From assembly GCF_001467945.1 (NCBI RefSeq), contig NZ_LNYQ01000013.1, forward strand, positions 124,001 to 188,000: a stretch of DNA of 64,000 nucleotides, read 5' to 3'. The DNA is from Legionella parisiensis. GTDB taxonomy: Bacteria; Pseudomonadota; Gammaproteobacteria; Legionellales; Legionellaceae. The position numbers and the translations under genes are program-made. Positions 24,874 through 32,846 of this stretch are shown here, piece after piece. A model generated the notes under the pieces. That model was given only the letters and a program-made list of their open reading frames with translations, was not told the DNA's origin and did not search any database. The stretch's first letter is position 1; each line of letters starts with the position of its first letter.

Positions 24874-25232
24874 AACTCAATGACTACAACTCTTATTGGA
24901 TGTTTACCTATGTTTTCATCTGTGTGTAATTCACCGGGAATATCTTTAGAGAGATAATATGCTTTATCTTTTTCTAATTTTAGGAAATGTTCTTTTCCTT
25001 TATTGTTAACTACTTTGATTAATCCGCTATCTAAAGCAACAATCACTCTATTACGCTCATGTCGATGCATTTTTAAAATCTGATCTTTATTCGGGTGAAT
25101 TACTGTTGTCCAGACGGAGACCTTTTCATTGGATAGTTGGGGAATACGAACAGTCTTATTTGCATCTGCATAAGAATTCATTGATATCAAAAATGAAAGA
25201 ATATAAGGGATCAAAGTGAGATATTTCTGCAT
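24864..25232 (-). CDS. exported small cupin-like protein
   Basis: A 122-residue protein from the ATG at 25232, with a signal peptide (about 1-22, ending NSYADA) and a single cupin-like beta barrel: MHRHERNRVIVALDSG has a His-x-His pair followed by the acidic turn, and PGELHTDENIG resembles the second motif. GGA lies 9 bases before this start. A reading from 25322 would add 30 residues and bury the signal peptide. Function is unknown; single-cupin exported proteins often bind small ligands or metals. Confidence 0.7.
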   Translation of the reverse strand: MQKYLTLIPYILSFLISMNSYADANKTVRIPQLSNEKVSVWTTVIHPNKDQILKMHRHERNRVIVALDSGLIKVVNNKGKEHFLKLEKDKAYYLSKDIPGELHTDENIGKHPIRVVVIELKN

Positions 25233-25384
25233 AATGTTTTCCAAAAGTTTTTTAGGAGAACTATAATGCACGGCATTATATTTAAGAAGAGTATTTCCTA
25301 ATTTTAAATTATGATTTTTCATTGTTCTTCACGGTAATCTAAACTTAAATTCTCCGGTAACTTATAAGGCCCAGTTTTTAATGC

Positions 25385-26302
25385 TTAGGGAGCATCATCA
25401 CATTTTTTAACGACAATCTGCTTAATCAACTCCGTTAATAAAATGTAGTTCTGTGTTTTATGGGAAGTAGTGCGCCAAGCTACGCCAATTTCCCTATAAG
25501 CCTGATTTGTTTTTAAAGGAAGTGAGACTAAATCAGTTCCGGTAAGAATGCCGCTGTTAATTGCAAGATTAGGTAAAAAAGTAATGCCAGGTTGATGGCT
25601 TACCATTTGAATTAGCGTATGTAAGCTGGTGGCAAAAAAATGATTGATTTTTTTGCTCTCTTTTAATTGACATGCTTGCAGTGCGTGTCCTGTCAAACAG
25701 TGTTCTTTTTCAAGAAGAAAAATACTGTTTTCAGGGAGCTTATTGATTTCTTGGTCAAATCCTTTATGTGACCATGTTTGAGGTAAGACTAGTTTAAAAT
25801 AATCTTTGCATAAAATTTGTGTTTGAAAGTCTTGGGTCTGATAAGGAAGCGCTAAGATAACAAGGTCAAGTTTTCCTTCCTTTAAATAGTTCAAAACGTT
25901 TTCTGTAGTGTCTTCTCTGATGAATAAGGAGAGCTCTGGATAGAGTTGCTGACACAGATCTTGTAGTTCACTTAAAATAAAAGGAGCAATAGTAGGAATA
26001 ACCCCAAGATAAAACTTACCCTGCATTACTTTTCCTTGGCTTTGTACGTAATCCAATAAGTCATTGCTTTGTTCAATAATTAGTCGACTGCGGCGGACAA
26101 TTTCTTCGCCTAAGGGTGTGAATAAAAATGTTTTATGATCGCGTTCGAGCAGTTGTGCTTCTAAAGTTTCCTCAAGATTTGTAATTGCCGCACTTAAAGT
26201 CGATTGGCTAATAAAACATGCTGTTGCAGCACGACCGAAATGCTGGTGGTCATATAGCGTAATCAAGTAATGCAGTTGTTTCAGACTGATTAATCTACTC
26301 AT
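25385..26302 (-). CDS. oxyR: hydrogen-peroxide-sensing LysR-type regulator OxyR
   Basis: A 305-residue LysR-family regulator. The N-terminal helix-turn-helix (ISLKQLHYLITLYDHQHFGR...SQSTLSAAI) is typical of OxyR. Cys202 and Cys211 in KEHCLTGHALQAC are separated by eight residues, exactly like the redox pair Cys199/Cys208 of E. coli OxyR. It is divergent from ahpC-ahpD with 96 bases between them, the standard arrangement for a regulator controlling its target. Confidence 0.92.
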   Translation of the reverse strand: MSRLISLKQLHYLITLYDHQHFGRAATACFISQSTLSAAITNLEETLEAQLLERDHKTFLFTPLGEEIVRRSRLIIEQSNDLLDYVQSQGKVMQGKFYLGVIPTIAPFILSELQDLCQQLYPELSLFIREDTTENVLNYLKEGKLDLVILALPYQTQDFQTQILCKDYFKLVLPQTWSHKGFDQEINKLPENSIFLLEKEHCLTGHALQACQLKESKKINHFFATSLHTLIQMVSHQPGITFLPNLAINSGILTGTDLVSLPLKTNQAYREIGVAWRTTSHKTQNYILLTELIKQIVVKKCDDAP

Positions 26303-26398
26303 CGATTTTTCCGATTAAAGTTATCTATTTTATTCATTTTAAATAATTATATACCATAACTATAATTTAATTGAACTAAACGAATTGAGGAGAAATTT

Positions 26399-26947
26399 AT
26401 GCTAACTGTTGGTCAAAAAATTCCAGAATTTTCTATTGTTGCAGCAAAACCTGGCTTTAATAATCATGAAGAAAATGGTGTGAGTGCTTTTGAAGTGATT
26501 ACTGAAAAGAGTTTTCCCGGAAAATGGAAAGTACTTTTTTTCTATCCAAAAGATTTTACTTTCGTATGCCCAACAGAAATTGTGGAGTTTGCAAAATTAA
26601 ATAGTGAATTTAATGATAGAGATGCAATAGTACTGGGAGGAAGTACGGATAATGAGTTCGTCAAACTCGCTTGGCGTCGAGAACACAAGGATTTGAATAA
26701 ATTAGATCAATACAGTTTTGCTGATGTTTATGGAAAATTAACTAATGGGTTTGGCATTCGGGATGAAGAGAGTGGATGTGCTTTAAGGGCAACTTTTATT
26801 ATTGACCCAAATAATGTGATTCAACATGTGAGCGTCAATTCACTAAATGTTGGTCGTAATCCTCAAGAAATATTACGTATTTTGGATGCTTTACAGACCG
26901 ATGAATTATGTCCTTGTAACCGTCCTATTGGTGGTGAAACATTATAA
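26399..26947 (+). CDS. ahpC: alkyl hydroperoxide reductase peroxiredoxin AhpC
   Basis: A 182-residue 2-Cys peroxiredoxin that reduces H2O2 and organic peroxides. The peroxidatic Cys lies in FTFVCPTEIVEF (about residue 59) and the resolving Cys in DELCPCNRP (about 171-173). It belongs to the AhpC type paired with the disulfide reductase AhpD instead of AhpF, as in the L. pneumophila ahpC2-ahpD operon. Ribosome site TGAGGAG is upstream; an intercistronic hairpin follows. Confidence 0.94.
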   Translation: MLTVGQKIPEFSIVAAKPGFNNHEENGVSAFEVITEKSFPGKWKVLFFYPKDFTFVCPTEIVEFAKLNSEFNDRDAIVLGGSTDNEFVKLAWRREHKDLNKLDQYSFADVYGKLTNGFGIRDEESGCALRATFIIDPNNVIQHVSVNSLNVGRNPQEILRILDALQTDELCPCNRPIGGETL

Positions 26948-26961
26948 TCCGAACAAAAATT

Positions 26962-26991
26962 CAGAAGTTCTTATCAATTTGGGAACTTCTG
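26962..26991 (+). promoter_or_regulatory. intercistronic hairpin between ahpC and ahpD
   Basis: CAGAAGTTC (26962-26970) and GAACTTCTG (26983-26991) form a perfect 9-bp stem with a 12-base loop ending at the ahpD ribosome site GGAAAGGAG. It may protect ahpC mRNA or tune ahpD translation, giving more AhpC than AhpD. Confidence 0.5.
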
Positions 26992-27005
26992 GAAAGGAGA
27001 ATTAT

Positions 27006-27539
27006 ATGTCTATAGAACAGTTGAAACAGGCGATACCTGATTTTGCTAAAGACATACGTCTTAATGTCAGTAACCTATTTGCTAATATGGCACAATCTGG
27101 CTTAACAGAAACCCAATTTTATGGAGTTGCCTTAGCTGTAGCATACACATTGAAAGATAGGCGTATTATTGGTGCCATTAAAGCAGATGGAGCACTCTAT
27201 ATCACTGCTCAATTGGAGCATGCAGTACAAACTGCAGCTGCTCTGATGACGATGAATAATGTGTATTATCGTGCAATTCATTTGGCAGAAAATAAGGAAC
27301 TTGCATCACTTCCTGCTAATTTGCGTATGAATGGTATGGTAAATCCTGGAGTAGCCAAAGCTGACTTTGAGCTATTTGCTTTGGCAGTGTCAGCAATCAA
27401 TGGTTGTGGCATGTGTATCCACTCGCACGTTAAACAGCTATTGGAACATGAGTTAAATAAAATTGCAGTTCAATCTGTACTAAGAATCGCGGCGGTTTTA
27501 AATGCATGCTCTTTTGCTCTATCCCAGAATGAATTATAG
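27006..27539 (+). CDS. ahpD: alkyl hydroperoxide reductase partner AhpD
   Basis: A 177-residue all-helical protein of the AhpD/CMD family. The active site is the Cys pair in NGCGMCIHSHVKQ near residue 134, which re-reduces AhpC. The ATG at 27006 is chosen because GGAAAGGAG lies 6 bases upstream; the open frame extends further back into ahpC in another phase. The ATG of the next small gene (27529) lies inside its last codons. Confidence 0.93.
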   Translation: MSIEQLKQAIPDFAKDIRLNVSNLFANMAQSGLTETQFYGVALAVAYTLKDRRIIGAIKADGALYITAQLEHAVQTAAALMTMNNVYYRAIHLAENKELASLPANLRMNGMVNPGVAKADFELFALAVSAINGCGMCIHSHVKQLLEHELNKIAVQSVLRIAAVLNACSFALSQNEL

Positions 27540-27924
27540 GAGGCTTGCTCTGGGAAGCTTAAATTCTTCCCAGAGATACAAAATCATCGTCCTCAATGAA
27601 CGAATTTCCAGCGCAGCAGGAAGATATATCAGCCCAGCTAAAATAGATGGATTAATAAAACAAATTAATACTCTGGATGAGTTGATCCTCAAAACGCAAA
27701 AGATTCAGCCGCTAAAAGCAAAAAAGAAAATAGAGCTAATTAAGATTTTAGATAATCTATACACTCCTTTGATAAATGTTTTAAAGGAATTAGGACCAAT
27801 CACTACCAGGTTGTCCACAAAAAGTGAAAAGTATATTGAGATTAGTAAAATGCGCCAAAGAATTAGTGGCTTGTTAAGTGAGGAAGCAGGCAGTCTCACT
27901 GCTCTGGATGCGAACCACATATAG
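27529..27924 (+). CDS. small unknown protein overlapping the ahpD end
   Basis: About 131 residues from the ATG at 27529, overlapping ahpD by 11 bases. It is Lys/Leu/Ile-rich and predicted helical (for example KIDGLIKQINTLDELILKTQ), without signal or membrane segments. I do not recognise it. The start is unclear: the only good ribosome site, AGGAGG (27538-27543), lies after the ATG and 6 bases before an in-frame CTG at 27550. It may be a real gene with a CTG start, or a decaying one. A 13-bp hairpin follows. Confidence 0.45.
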   Translation: MNYRRLALGSLNSSQRYKIIVLNERISSAAGRYISPAKIDGLIKQINTLDELILKTQKIQPLKAKKKIELIKILDNLYTPLINVLKELGPITTRLSTKSEKYIEISKMRQRISGLLSEEAGSLTALDANHI

Positions 27925-27967
27925 GATATCCGAAAACTCATGAGCTGTACGCTAATTATCAGGCTCA

Positions 27968-28003
27968 TTTGTCATTATTTTTGCGAGCAGAAATAATGAC
28001 AAA
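27968..28003. terminator. 13-bp perfect hairpin between converging genes
   Basis: TTTGTCATTATTT (27968-27980) and AAATAATGACAAA (27991-28003) with a 10-base loop, between the small gene ending at 27924 and the convergent pspC-like gene. It probably acts as a bidirectional transcript end. Confidence 0.55.
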
Positions 28004-28045
28004 AATGAATCCTGGAATCCTATCCTTTAATTTAGGACAGTGTAA

Positions 28046-28279
28046 TTATACATCTTGCCAGTCTTCAGGCTCTAAAGGAATAATGAGCCAAAGCAGTAGG
28101 TATGCGATAAGTGCTGTACCTCCAACGAGGAAGAAAATCACAAAAATAATTCTCATCCATACAGGGTCGACACCAAAATAAGCCCCTAGTCCACCGCATA
28201 CTCCAGCAATTTTTCGATCTTTACGTGAGCGCCATAATTTTTTATAGGGTTGACTCATTTTTTTATAAGGTTGATTCAT
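28046..28279 (-). CDS. PspC-domain membrane protein
   Basis: A 77-residue PspC-domain protein. The conserved KLWRSRKDRKIAGVCGGL motif leads into LGAYFGVDPVWMRIIFVIFF and a membrane helix at about residues 43-67. In enterobacteria PspC links envelope stress to PspA; single-domain versions are widespread and less understood. No pspA or pspB is nearby. The N-terminus contains a duplicated QPYKK; a start at the second Met (28258) is also possible. Confidence 0.88.
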   Translation of the reverse strand: MNQPYKKMSQPYKKLWRSRKDRKIAGVCGGLGAYFGVDPVWMRIIFVIFFLVGGTALIAYLLLWLIIPLEPEDWQDV

Positions 28280-28316
28280 AATTTGCCTTTTTAATAAACG
28301 TACGTAACTTATACGG

Positions 28317-29543
28317 TTACGAGCAGGTTAACCATTTTTTCCCTTCCACAAGACGCGCAATCATCATACTGCTTACGCTGTTGCATGTTACATTAAGCAT
28401 AGTCGCAAGAGGATCAATAATAATACTAATTGCAGCTATTGCTATTAACACTGAACTAGGAAATCCATATACATTAAGTATAAGTAATTCACCAAGCATT
28501 CCTCCACTAGGAATTGCTCCCATCACTGTGCCCACCAATAAAGAGACACCGAGAGCGCTAAGCAGTACGCTCGGACTTGAAAAGTTTAAGTGAAAGATTC
28601 CGAATAAAAAAGCAATCTTGAAAACCCCGCCAATTACAGAACCATCTTTATGAATGATGGTACCCAGAGGAATTACTGTTTCATAAACTTCAGGGGGGAC
28701 CCGCATTTTTTTTGCTGCTATTAAATTAGCAGGAAGACTGGCGGCACTACTGCATGTGGCGATTGATGTCACAACAGGTAGAAAAATGCTGTTCCAAAAT
28801 ACTTTTATTCCTTGAGTTCTTCCAGCTAAATAGGAAAATAGTGTGAAAGCAATAAAAAAATAAATGATTCCAAATGCATAATAAAGAACAGCAATTCGGA
28901 GATAGTTCGCCATCAATTGGGGACCTAAGTCATGAACCAAAACAGCGAAATAGGCAAAAAAACCAAAGGGCGCATAATACATAATCAAAGTAAAAACACG
29001 CATAAAAACCTCTTCGCCTGCTTTTAAAAAATCAATAAATGTTCTTCTTTTTTCATTGGCATTCGATGCAGCTAAACCTACCAGGATTGAAAAGATAATG
29101 AGTGCCAGAATATGCTGATGCGAAAGAAGCTTGCTAAACTCAGGAACAGTAAAAATACCCGCAATTTGATCGAAGAAACTCAATGTAGTGGTTTTTTCTG
29201 GAACATTGACTGGTAAGGCAACGCCTAGAGCTGGTGGAAATACGCTGACAATAAAAAGAGAGTAAACTGCTGCTATGATTCCGGTAAATAAAAAAACAAT
29301 TGTCATATGAACAGCGATCTTGCCTAGTTTGCCCATAGAGCCGACTCGTGCTATTGCCGATGAAACACTAAAGAAAATCAAAGGAACAATTGCGGTAAAA
29401 ATTAAGTTAAGGAAAATTTCTCCAAAGGGTTTTAAGTAGGGAGTAGCTATCCCAAAAAAGTAGCCTGTGAGACCCCCTAGCAAAATGGCTGCAATCAAAA
29501 TAAAAGAAAAAAGATAGGATCCAAAAGTTTTATGGGTATTCAT
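28317..29543 (-). CDS. dicarboxylate/amino acid:cation symporter (DAACS, SDF family)
   Basis: A 408-residue transporter with about eight membrane helices. Family signatures visible are IVPLIFFSVSSAIARVG, the serine-rich hairpin TCSSAASLPANL, GTIIHKDGSVIGG, and IDPLATMLNVTCNS near the end, where the substrate and sodium sites lie. It imports glutamate/aspartate, C4-dicarboxylates or similar acids; the exact substrate cannot be told. The preceding intergenic region is 285 bases and is shared with the divergent effector-like gene. Confidence 0.9.
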   Translation of the reverse strand: MNTHKTFGSYLFSFILIAAILLGGLTGYFFGIATPYLKPFGEIFLNLIFTAIVPLIFFSVSSAIARVGSMGKLGKIAVHMTIVFLFTGIIAAVYSLFIVSVFPPALGVALPVNVPEKTTTLSFFDQIAGIFTVPEFSKLLSHQHILALIIFSILVGLAASNANEKRRTFIDFLKAGEEVFMRVFTLIMYYAPFGFFAYFAVLVHDLGPQLMANYLRIAVLYYAFGIIYFFIAFTLFSYLAGRTQGIKVFWNSIFLPVVTSIATCSSAASLPANLIAAKKMRVPPEVYETVIPLGTIIHKDGSVIGGVFKIAFLFGIFHLNFSSPSVLLSALGVSLLVGTVMGAIPSGGMLGELLILNVYGFPSSVLIAIAAISIIIDPLATMLNVTCNSVSSMMIARLVEGKKWLTCS

Positions 29544-29759
29544 TAACTGAGGTGTCCTTAAAAATTTTTAGGAACTGTTGTTATTGTATCTCGTTGCCTA
29601 GGTAAGCACTATATGCTAATCAATGTTTTAATACATGCCTAAGGTGCTCTGGATGTTTTGGTATAAGTATGACAAATCTATAAGATTTTCATTCTCCGTT
29701 TCCCATTTTATCATCAAACTCAGCAAGATACAGTCATCATTGGGTATAAAATGCAATAA

Positions 29760-29788
29760 TTGAATCAATAGTTCTCACCGTGTATAAT
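29760..29788 (+). promoter_or_regulatory. sigma-70 promoter of the 29829 gene
   Basis: TTGAAT (29760-29765) and TATAAT (29783-29788) are separated by 17 bases. Transcription would start near 29796, giving a leader of about 33 bases before the ATG at 29829. Confidence 0.7.
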
Positions 29789-29828
29789 CGACCTCGCTCT
29801 ATAATGTAACCACTTTGCAAGGATCATT

Positions 29829-31304
29829 ATGCCTTCAGTAAGCCCTGTTGTTTATAATTATGCGGATCTCTTTTCCTGGCAAGCAGAATTAACTCCAATC
29901 CAATTGCAAATATCTGAATACTCACAATTCATTAAAGAGAAGAGGCAAAATCTTGTACCCCTGCATAAACAGTTAAGCGCTCTAAACTCAAGCATTTCCT
30001 TAATAGAGCAACAGATGGATATGAATTTAGGCATGCCTTCAAATATCATCTATCCAAGGATTGATTATTATGGGAGTTCTATTCAGGTTTTAAATAGCTA
30101 CAAATTGCAATTCAGATTAGACAGTTTACTCAAGGAGCGCGATGCGCTTAAAAGACGTATGGGGCCTTATGAGCGCGAAATTAGCGAAGCTCAAGCGAGT
30201 TTGTATGAATTGAACTCTCGTCGAGCCTGGTTAAACGAGCATATTCCTGCTGCTCAGTTATTTTTACAAACCTTGCAAGAAAATCCCTTAGCATCAGTGC
30301 AGGCTTTGAGCAATAAAATTTGGGACACACTGATTCATTACGAAGATACTCATTTAACTGGACTTTCTCCCCAGGTACGTATAGGTCTGCTCGCTGTTCG
30401 CAATTTGAATCAACTGACTTCCTATCCCGAGGGATATATCCCAGACTATACTAACCAAATCCATCGAGCTAATTACCTTCGGCTGTGTGGTTTTTTATGG
30501 GATATTTACCTTAAGGTCCAACAAGAAAAAAAGGACGCGGAGTTCGAAAGGATTTTAGGAAGTCTTATTGAAAGCACTCATGTTGCTCAATATGGTGATT
30601 TACCTTATCCAATGCAAACCAATTATAATGCGAGTGCTTGGTTTGCAAGTAATGTACAAACTATGCCCGGATATTTTGCAATTCAAGAGCAATATTTACC
30701 AATCGTAGAAGAACAAATTCTTAACAATGGATTTGCTTTTATTGCTCAAAATAAACCTGATCGGCCAACCTCACTGCAAAAGCACATAATTAATGCAGTC
30801 AATTTAATTGATGCAGAAGTGAAAATGAAAAAACAAAAAAACGAGGAAATTGATTACCATTTTTATGCGCGAGCTGTTTTTATCTTGAACGATGTTTTAG
30901 TTAATCCTACAGATAAGCAAGCCGCAAAACGTTTAGGAGAGATTGCTGAATATGCATCAGGCAATAGTTCTGTTGGGAAACAAGTTTTAGGTGGTCTTCT
31001 TATTGTGTTTGGGGCATTGCTTATTAGTGCCAGCGTTGTTGGTTTCATAACGACTTTTGGTTCGAGTTCGGTGCTTAGTGCTTGGGGTTTTGCTCTAGGT
31101 CTCAGTTTATTTGAAACAGAATTTGTTTTTGGCATTGCTTCTTCTCTAGCGGCTGCCGCAGGGATCAGTTTAACATTTTTTGCAGGTCCTAGAGCAATGG
31201 AGTCAGGAGGACGTAAAGGGTTGTCTCAAGAGCTTATGGATATTAAAGAAGGAATTGAAAATTATGATGAACCTCCACCCTATAGTGTTACTGTGTTAAA
31301 TTAA
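29829..31304 (+). CDS. candidate Dot/Icm effector: coiled coil, C-terminal membrane hairpins and PPPY motif
   Basis: A 491-residue protein that I do not recognise. About residues 20-145 are helical with coiled-coil character (two segments around an insert). The middle (150-375) is soluble. Two hydrophobic helices lie at about 388-412 and 432-458, separated by GSSSVLSAWG. The tail has PPPYSV, a PPxY motif of the kind bound by eukaryotic WW domains. No signal peptide is present. Its own sigma-70 promoter and single-gene layout beside another effector-like gene fit Legionella effectors. Effector status is inferred. Confidence 0.6.
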   Translation: MPSVSPVVYNYADLFSWQAELTPIQLQISEYSQFIKEKRQNLVPLHKQLSALNSSISLIEQQMDMNLGMPSNIIYPRIDYYGSSIQVLNSYKLQFRLDSLLKERDALKRRMGPYEREISEAQASLYELNSRRAWLNEHIPAAQLFLQTLQENPLASVQALSNKIWDTLIHYEDTHLTGLSPQVRIGLLAVRNLNQLTSYPEGYIPDYTNQIHRANYLRLCGFLWDIYLKVQQEKKDAEFERILGSLIESTHVAQYGDLPYPMQTNYNASAWFASNVQTMPGYFAIQEQYLPIVEEQILNNGFAFIAQNKPDRPTSLQKHIINAVNLIDAEVKMKKQKNEEIDYHFYARAVFILNDVLVNPTDKQAAKRLGEIAEYASGNSSVGKQVLGGLLIVFGALLISASVVGFITTFGSSSVLSAWGFALGLSLFETEFVFGIASSLAAAAGISLTFFAGPRAMESGGRKGLSQELMDIKEGIENYDEPPPYSVTVLN

Positions 31305-31414
31305 TCCTCAGCTTCAGGGGCGCCTTGAATAAAAGTAATAAATTATTTTTATTTGTGTATTTAATTCGGGTGTAATTCTTTATTTAATTAATTCGCTGTC
31401 AAACCCTTTCTTCA

Positions 31415-31441
31415 TTGCATCGTTAAGACATTCTCTATAAT
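31415..31441 (+). promoter_or_regulatory. promoter upstream of the deacetylase-like gene
   Basis: TATAAT (31436-31441) with TTGCAT (31415-31420) 15 bases before it. The -10 is perfect and the spacing is short, which suggests a weak or activated promoter. The RNA would start near 31448 and include the hairpin at 31456-31484. Confidence 0.5.
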
Positions 31442-31455
31442 CTAAAAGAAACGGC

Positions 31456-31490
31456 AAGAGTTTTTGCTTGGAGCAGAAACTCTTTTTCTC
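31456..31490 (+). terminator. terminator-like hairpin inside the leader of the deacetylase-like gene
   Basis: AAGAGTTTTTGCT (31456-31468) pairs with AGCAGAAACTCTT (31472-31484), with one G-U pair and a 3-base loop, followed by TTTCTCTTT. It lies between the -10 box and the start codon, where an intrinsic terminator would act as an attenuator. Confidence 0.55.
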
Positions 31491-31513
31491 TTTACTTCCA
31501 TGGGTAAATGAAG

Positions 31514-32800
31514 ATGAAGCATAAATATTTCTTTAGAGCTAAAATCTCTCCTGAGTCGTATAAAGAAAAAACTCAAGAATGCTGTATTCAAATTCCCTCT
31601 GCTAAAGATATAGAGCAAATGCATAACATGCCGGCAGGTGCTGAGGAAGACCAATTTAAACGGCTAAAGCATATGACTCAGGTGATTGTAGAAACTCAAT
31701 CTACAGATTCTTCATTACCTGTTGTCACTACAGATGTTGTGCTGTTGCCTAAGCACTGGAATCAATTATTTACCGCAATGAAGAAAGGCAATGAAGAAGT
31801 GGCATTGGCTCTTTTTGCCCAATTTCCTGAAAAGGATGAAATTCTTCGCGCGTTACTGGCAGTGCATACTCATGAATATATACAGAAACTCATTTTTTAT
31901 TGTATTCAAGCGCAACATAAAGGATGGAAACAATTATCTCCCGATATTCTTATTACACCGGGAGTATTTGAGGTATTGATTAAAGATATTGCAATGACTT
32001 TATTTCACTTTGGAAAAGTACATTTTTCTTTTGGTCTGCCTTCACACCATGCGTTTAGTGATGAAGGAAATGGCTTTTGTATTTTGAATAAATCAGCAAT
32101 ATTAATTAAATATTTGCAAAGTTTATCGAGTAAACCACTGAAACATATTATTGTTGGAACTGATGTAAATCGTGATAATGGTTTATGCAATGTTTTATGG
32201 AATTCTGCCTCAGATATGGATATATGTCATGTAGATATTTTTGACTCAAGGGTTTATCCCCAAGAAGATGATGCGTTTATTACTGAGGCTTTCCAAAAGA
32301 GTGGAGAAGATGTCGGGCAAAAAATTCAAATGTGGCAACGAGGAAATTTAGAATATTATGCCGTAGATTTGAGCCGCACTACACGTAAACCTGGTTTAGT
32401 ACATCCTGCTTTGGTTTTTGCGTTAGAGAAAATTGAGGAGCAAATAGAACAGGCTAAAAAAAATCACCAGAAAGTTGCTCTATTTTTACCCACAGGGTGG
32501 GATTCACATGAAGAAGAAACCGCTTATTGTGGAAAGTATGTTGATGGAGAATTAATGGGGGATGCTGAGGCACAAAAAACTCGTTTTAACTCAAAAGACT
32601 TAACCTATTTTTATGAAAGTTTATTTAAAGTGTATCAAGAAAATAAAACTGATATTGAAAAAATATATTGGGGTTTAGAAGGTGGATATGATCGAACTAT
32701 GTATGAGCAACAAGTTCAATTGTTGATGTCACTTGTTTTGAAAGATATAGTCCACCAGGATGCAAATCAATTGCTTCCTGGTTGCCCTAAAAAAACTTAG
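31514..32800 (+). CDS. histone-deacetylase-fold protein, candidate LphD-type effector
   Basis: A 428-residue protein from the ATG at 31514 (430 from 31508). Although divergent, the HDAC/arginase-fold landmarks come in order (numbered from 31508): the His pair GLPSHHAF (180-181), GFCILNKSAILIKYLQ, GTDVNRDNG (219-225) in place of the usual DVHHGNG, GWDSHEEE (Asp332) in place of GFDSHEGD, and LEGGYD with Tyr394 as the catalytic Tyr. Counted from 31514 this is Tyr392, the position I recall for the catalytic Tyr of L. pneumophila LphD, an exported histone H3 deacetylase. No signal peptide. The second zinc ligand appears as Asn221 instead of His. LphD orthology is inferred. Confidence 0.65.
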   Translation: MKHKYFFRAKISPESYKEKTQECCIQIPSAKDIEQMHNMPAGAEEDQFKRLKHMTQVIVETQSTDSSLPVVTTDVVLLPKHWNQLFTAMKKGNEEVALALFAQFPEKDEILRALLAVHTHEYIQKLIFYCIQAQHKGWKQLSPDILITPGVFEVLIKDIAMTLFHFGKVHFSFGLPSHHAFSDEGNGFCILNKSAILIKYLQSLSSKPLKHIIVGTDVNRDNGLCNVLWNSASDMDICHVDIFDSRVYPQEDDAFITEAFQKSGEDVGQKIQMWQRGNLEYYAVDLSRTTRKPGLVHPALVFALEKIEEQIEQAKKNHQKVALFLPTGWDSHEEETAYCGKYVDGELMGDAEAQKTRFNSKDLTYFYESLFKVYQENKTDIEKIYWGLEGGYDRTMYEQQVQLLMSLVLKDIVHQDANQLLPGCPKKT

Positions 32801-32818
32801 GGGATTTGTGCAAATCCC
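32801..32818. terminator. palindrome between converging genes
   Basis: GGGATTTG (32801-32808) and CAAATCCC (32811-32818) directly after the deacetylase-like stop and 29 bases from the convergent phosphatase stop. A bidirectional transcript end is likely, although T-runs are poor. Confidence 0.45.
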
Positions 32819-32846
32819 GCAACAGTACCTAGGATATGAATCTTAT

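Noticed and set aside
26303..26398. OxyR binding site (ATAG-N7-CTAT repeats) between oxyR and ahpC
   Set aside because: Some CTAT/ATA fragments exist but not at the required spacing; regulation is likely from gene order alone, so no site is called.
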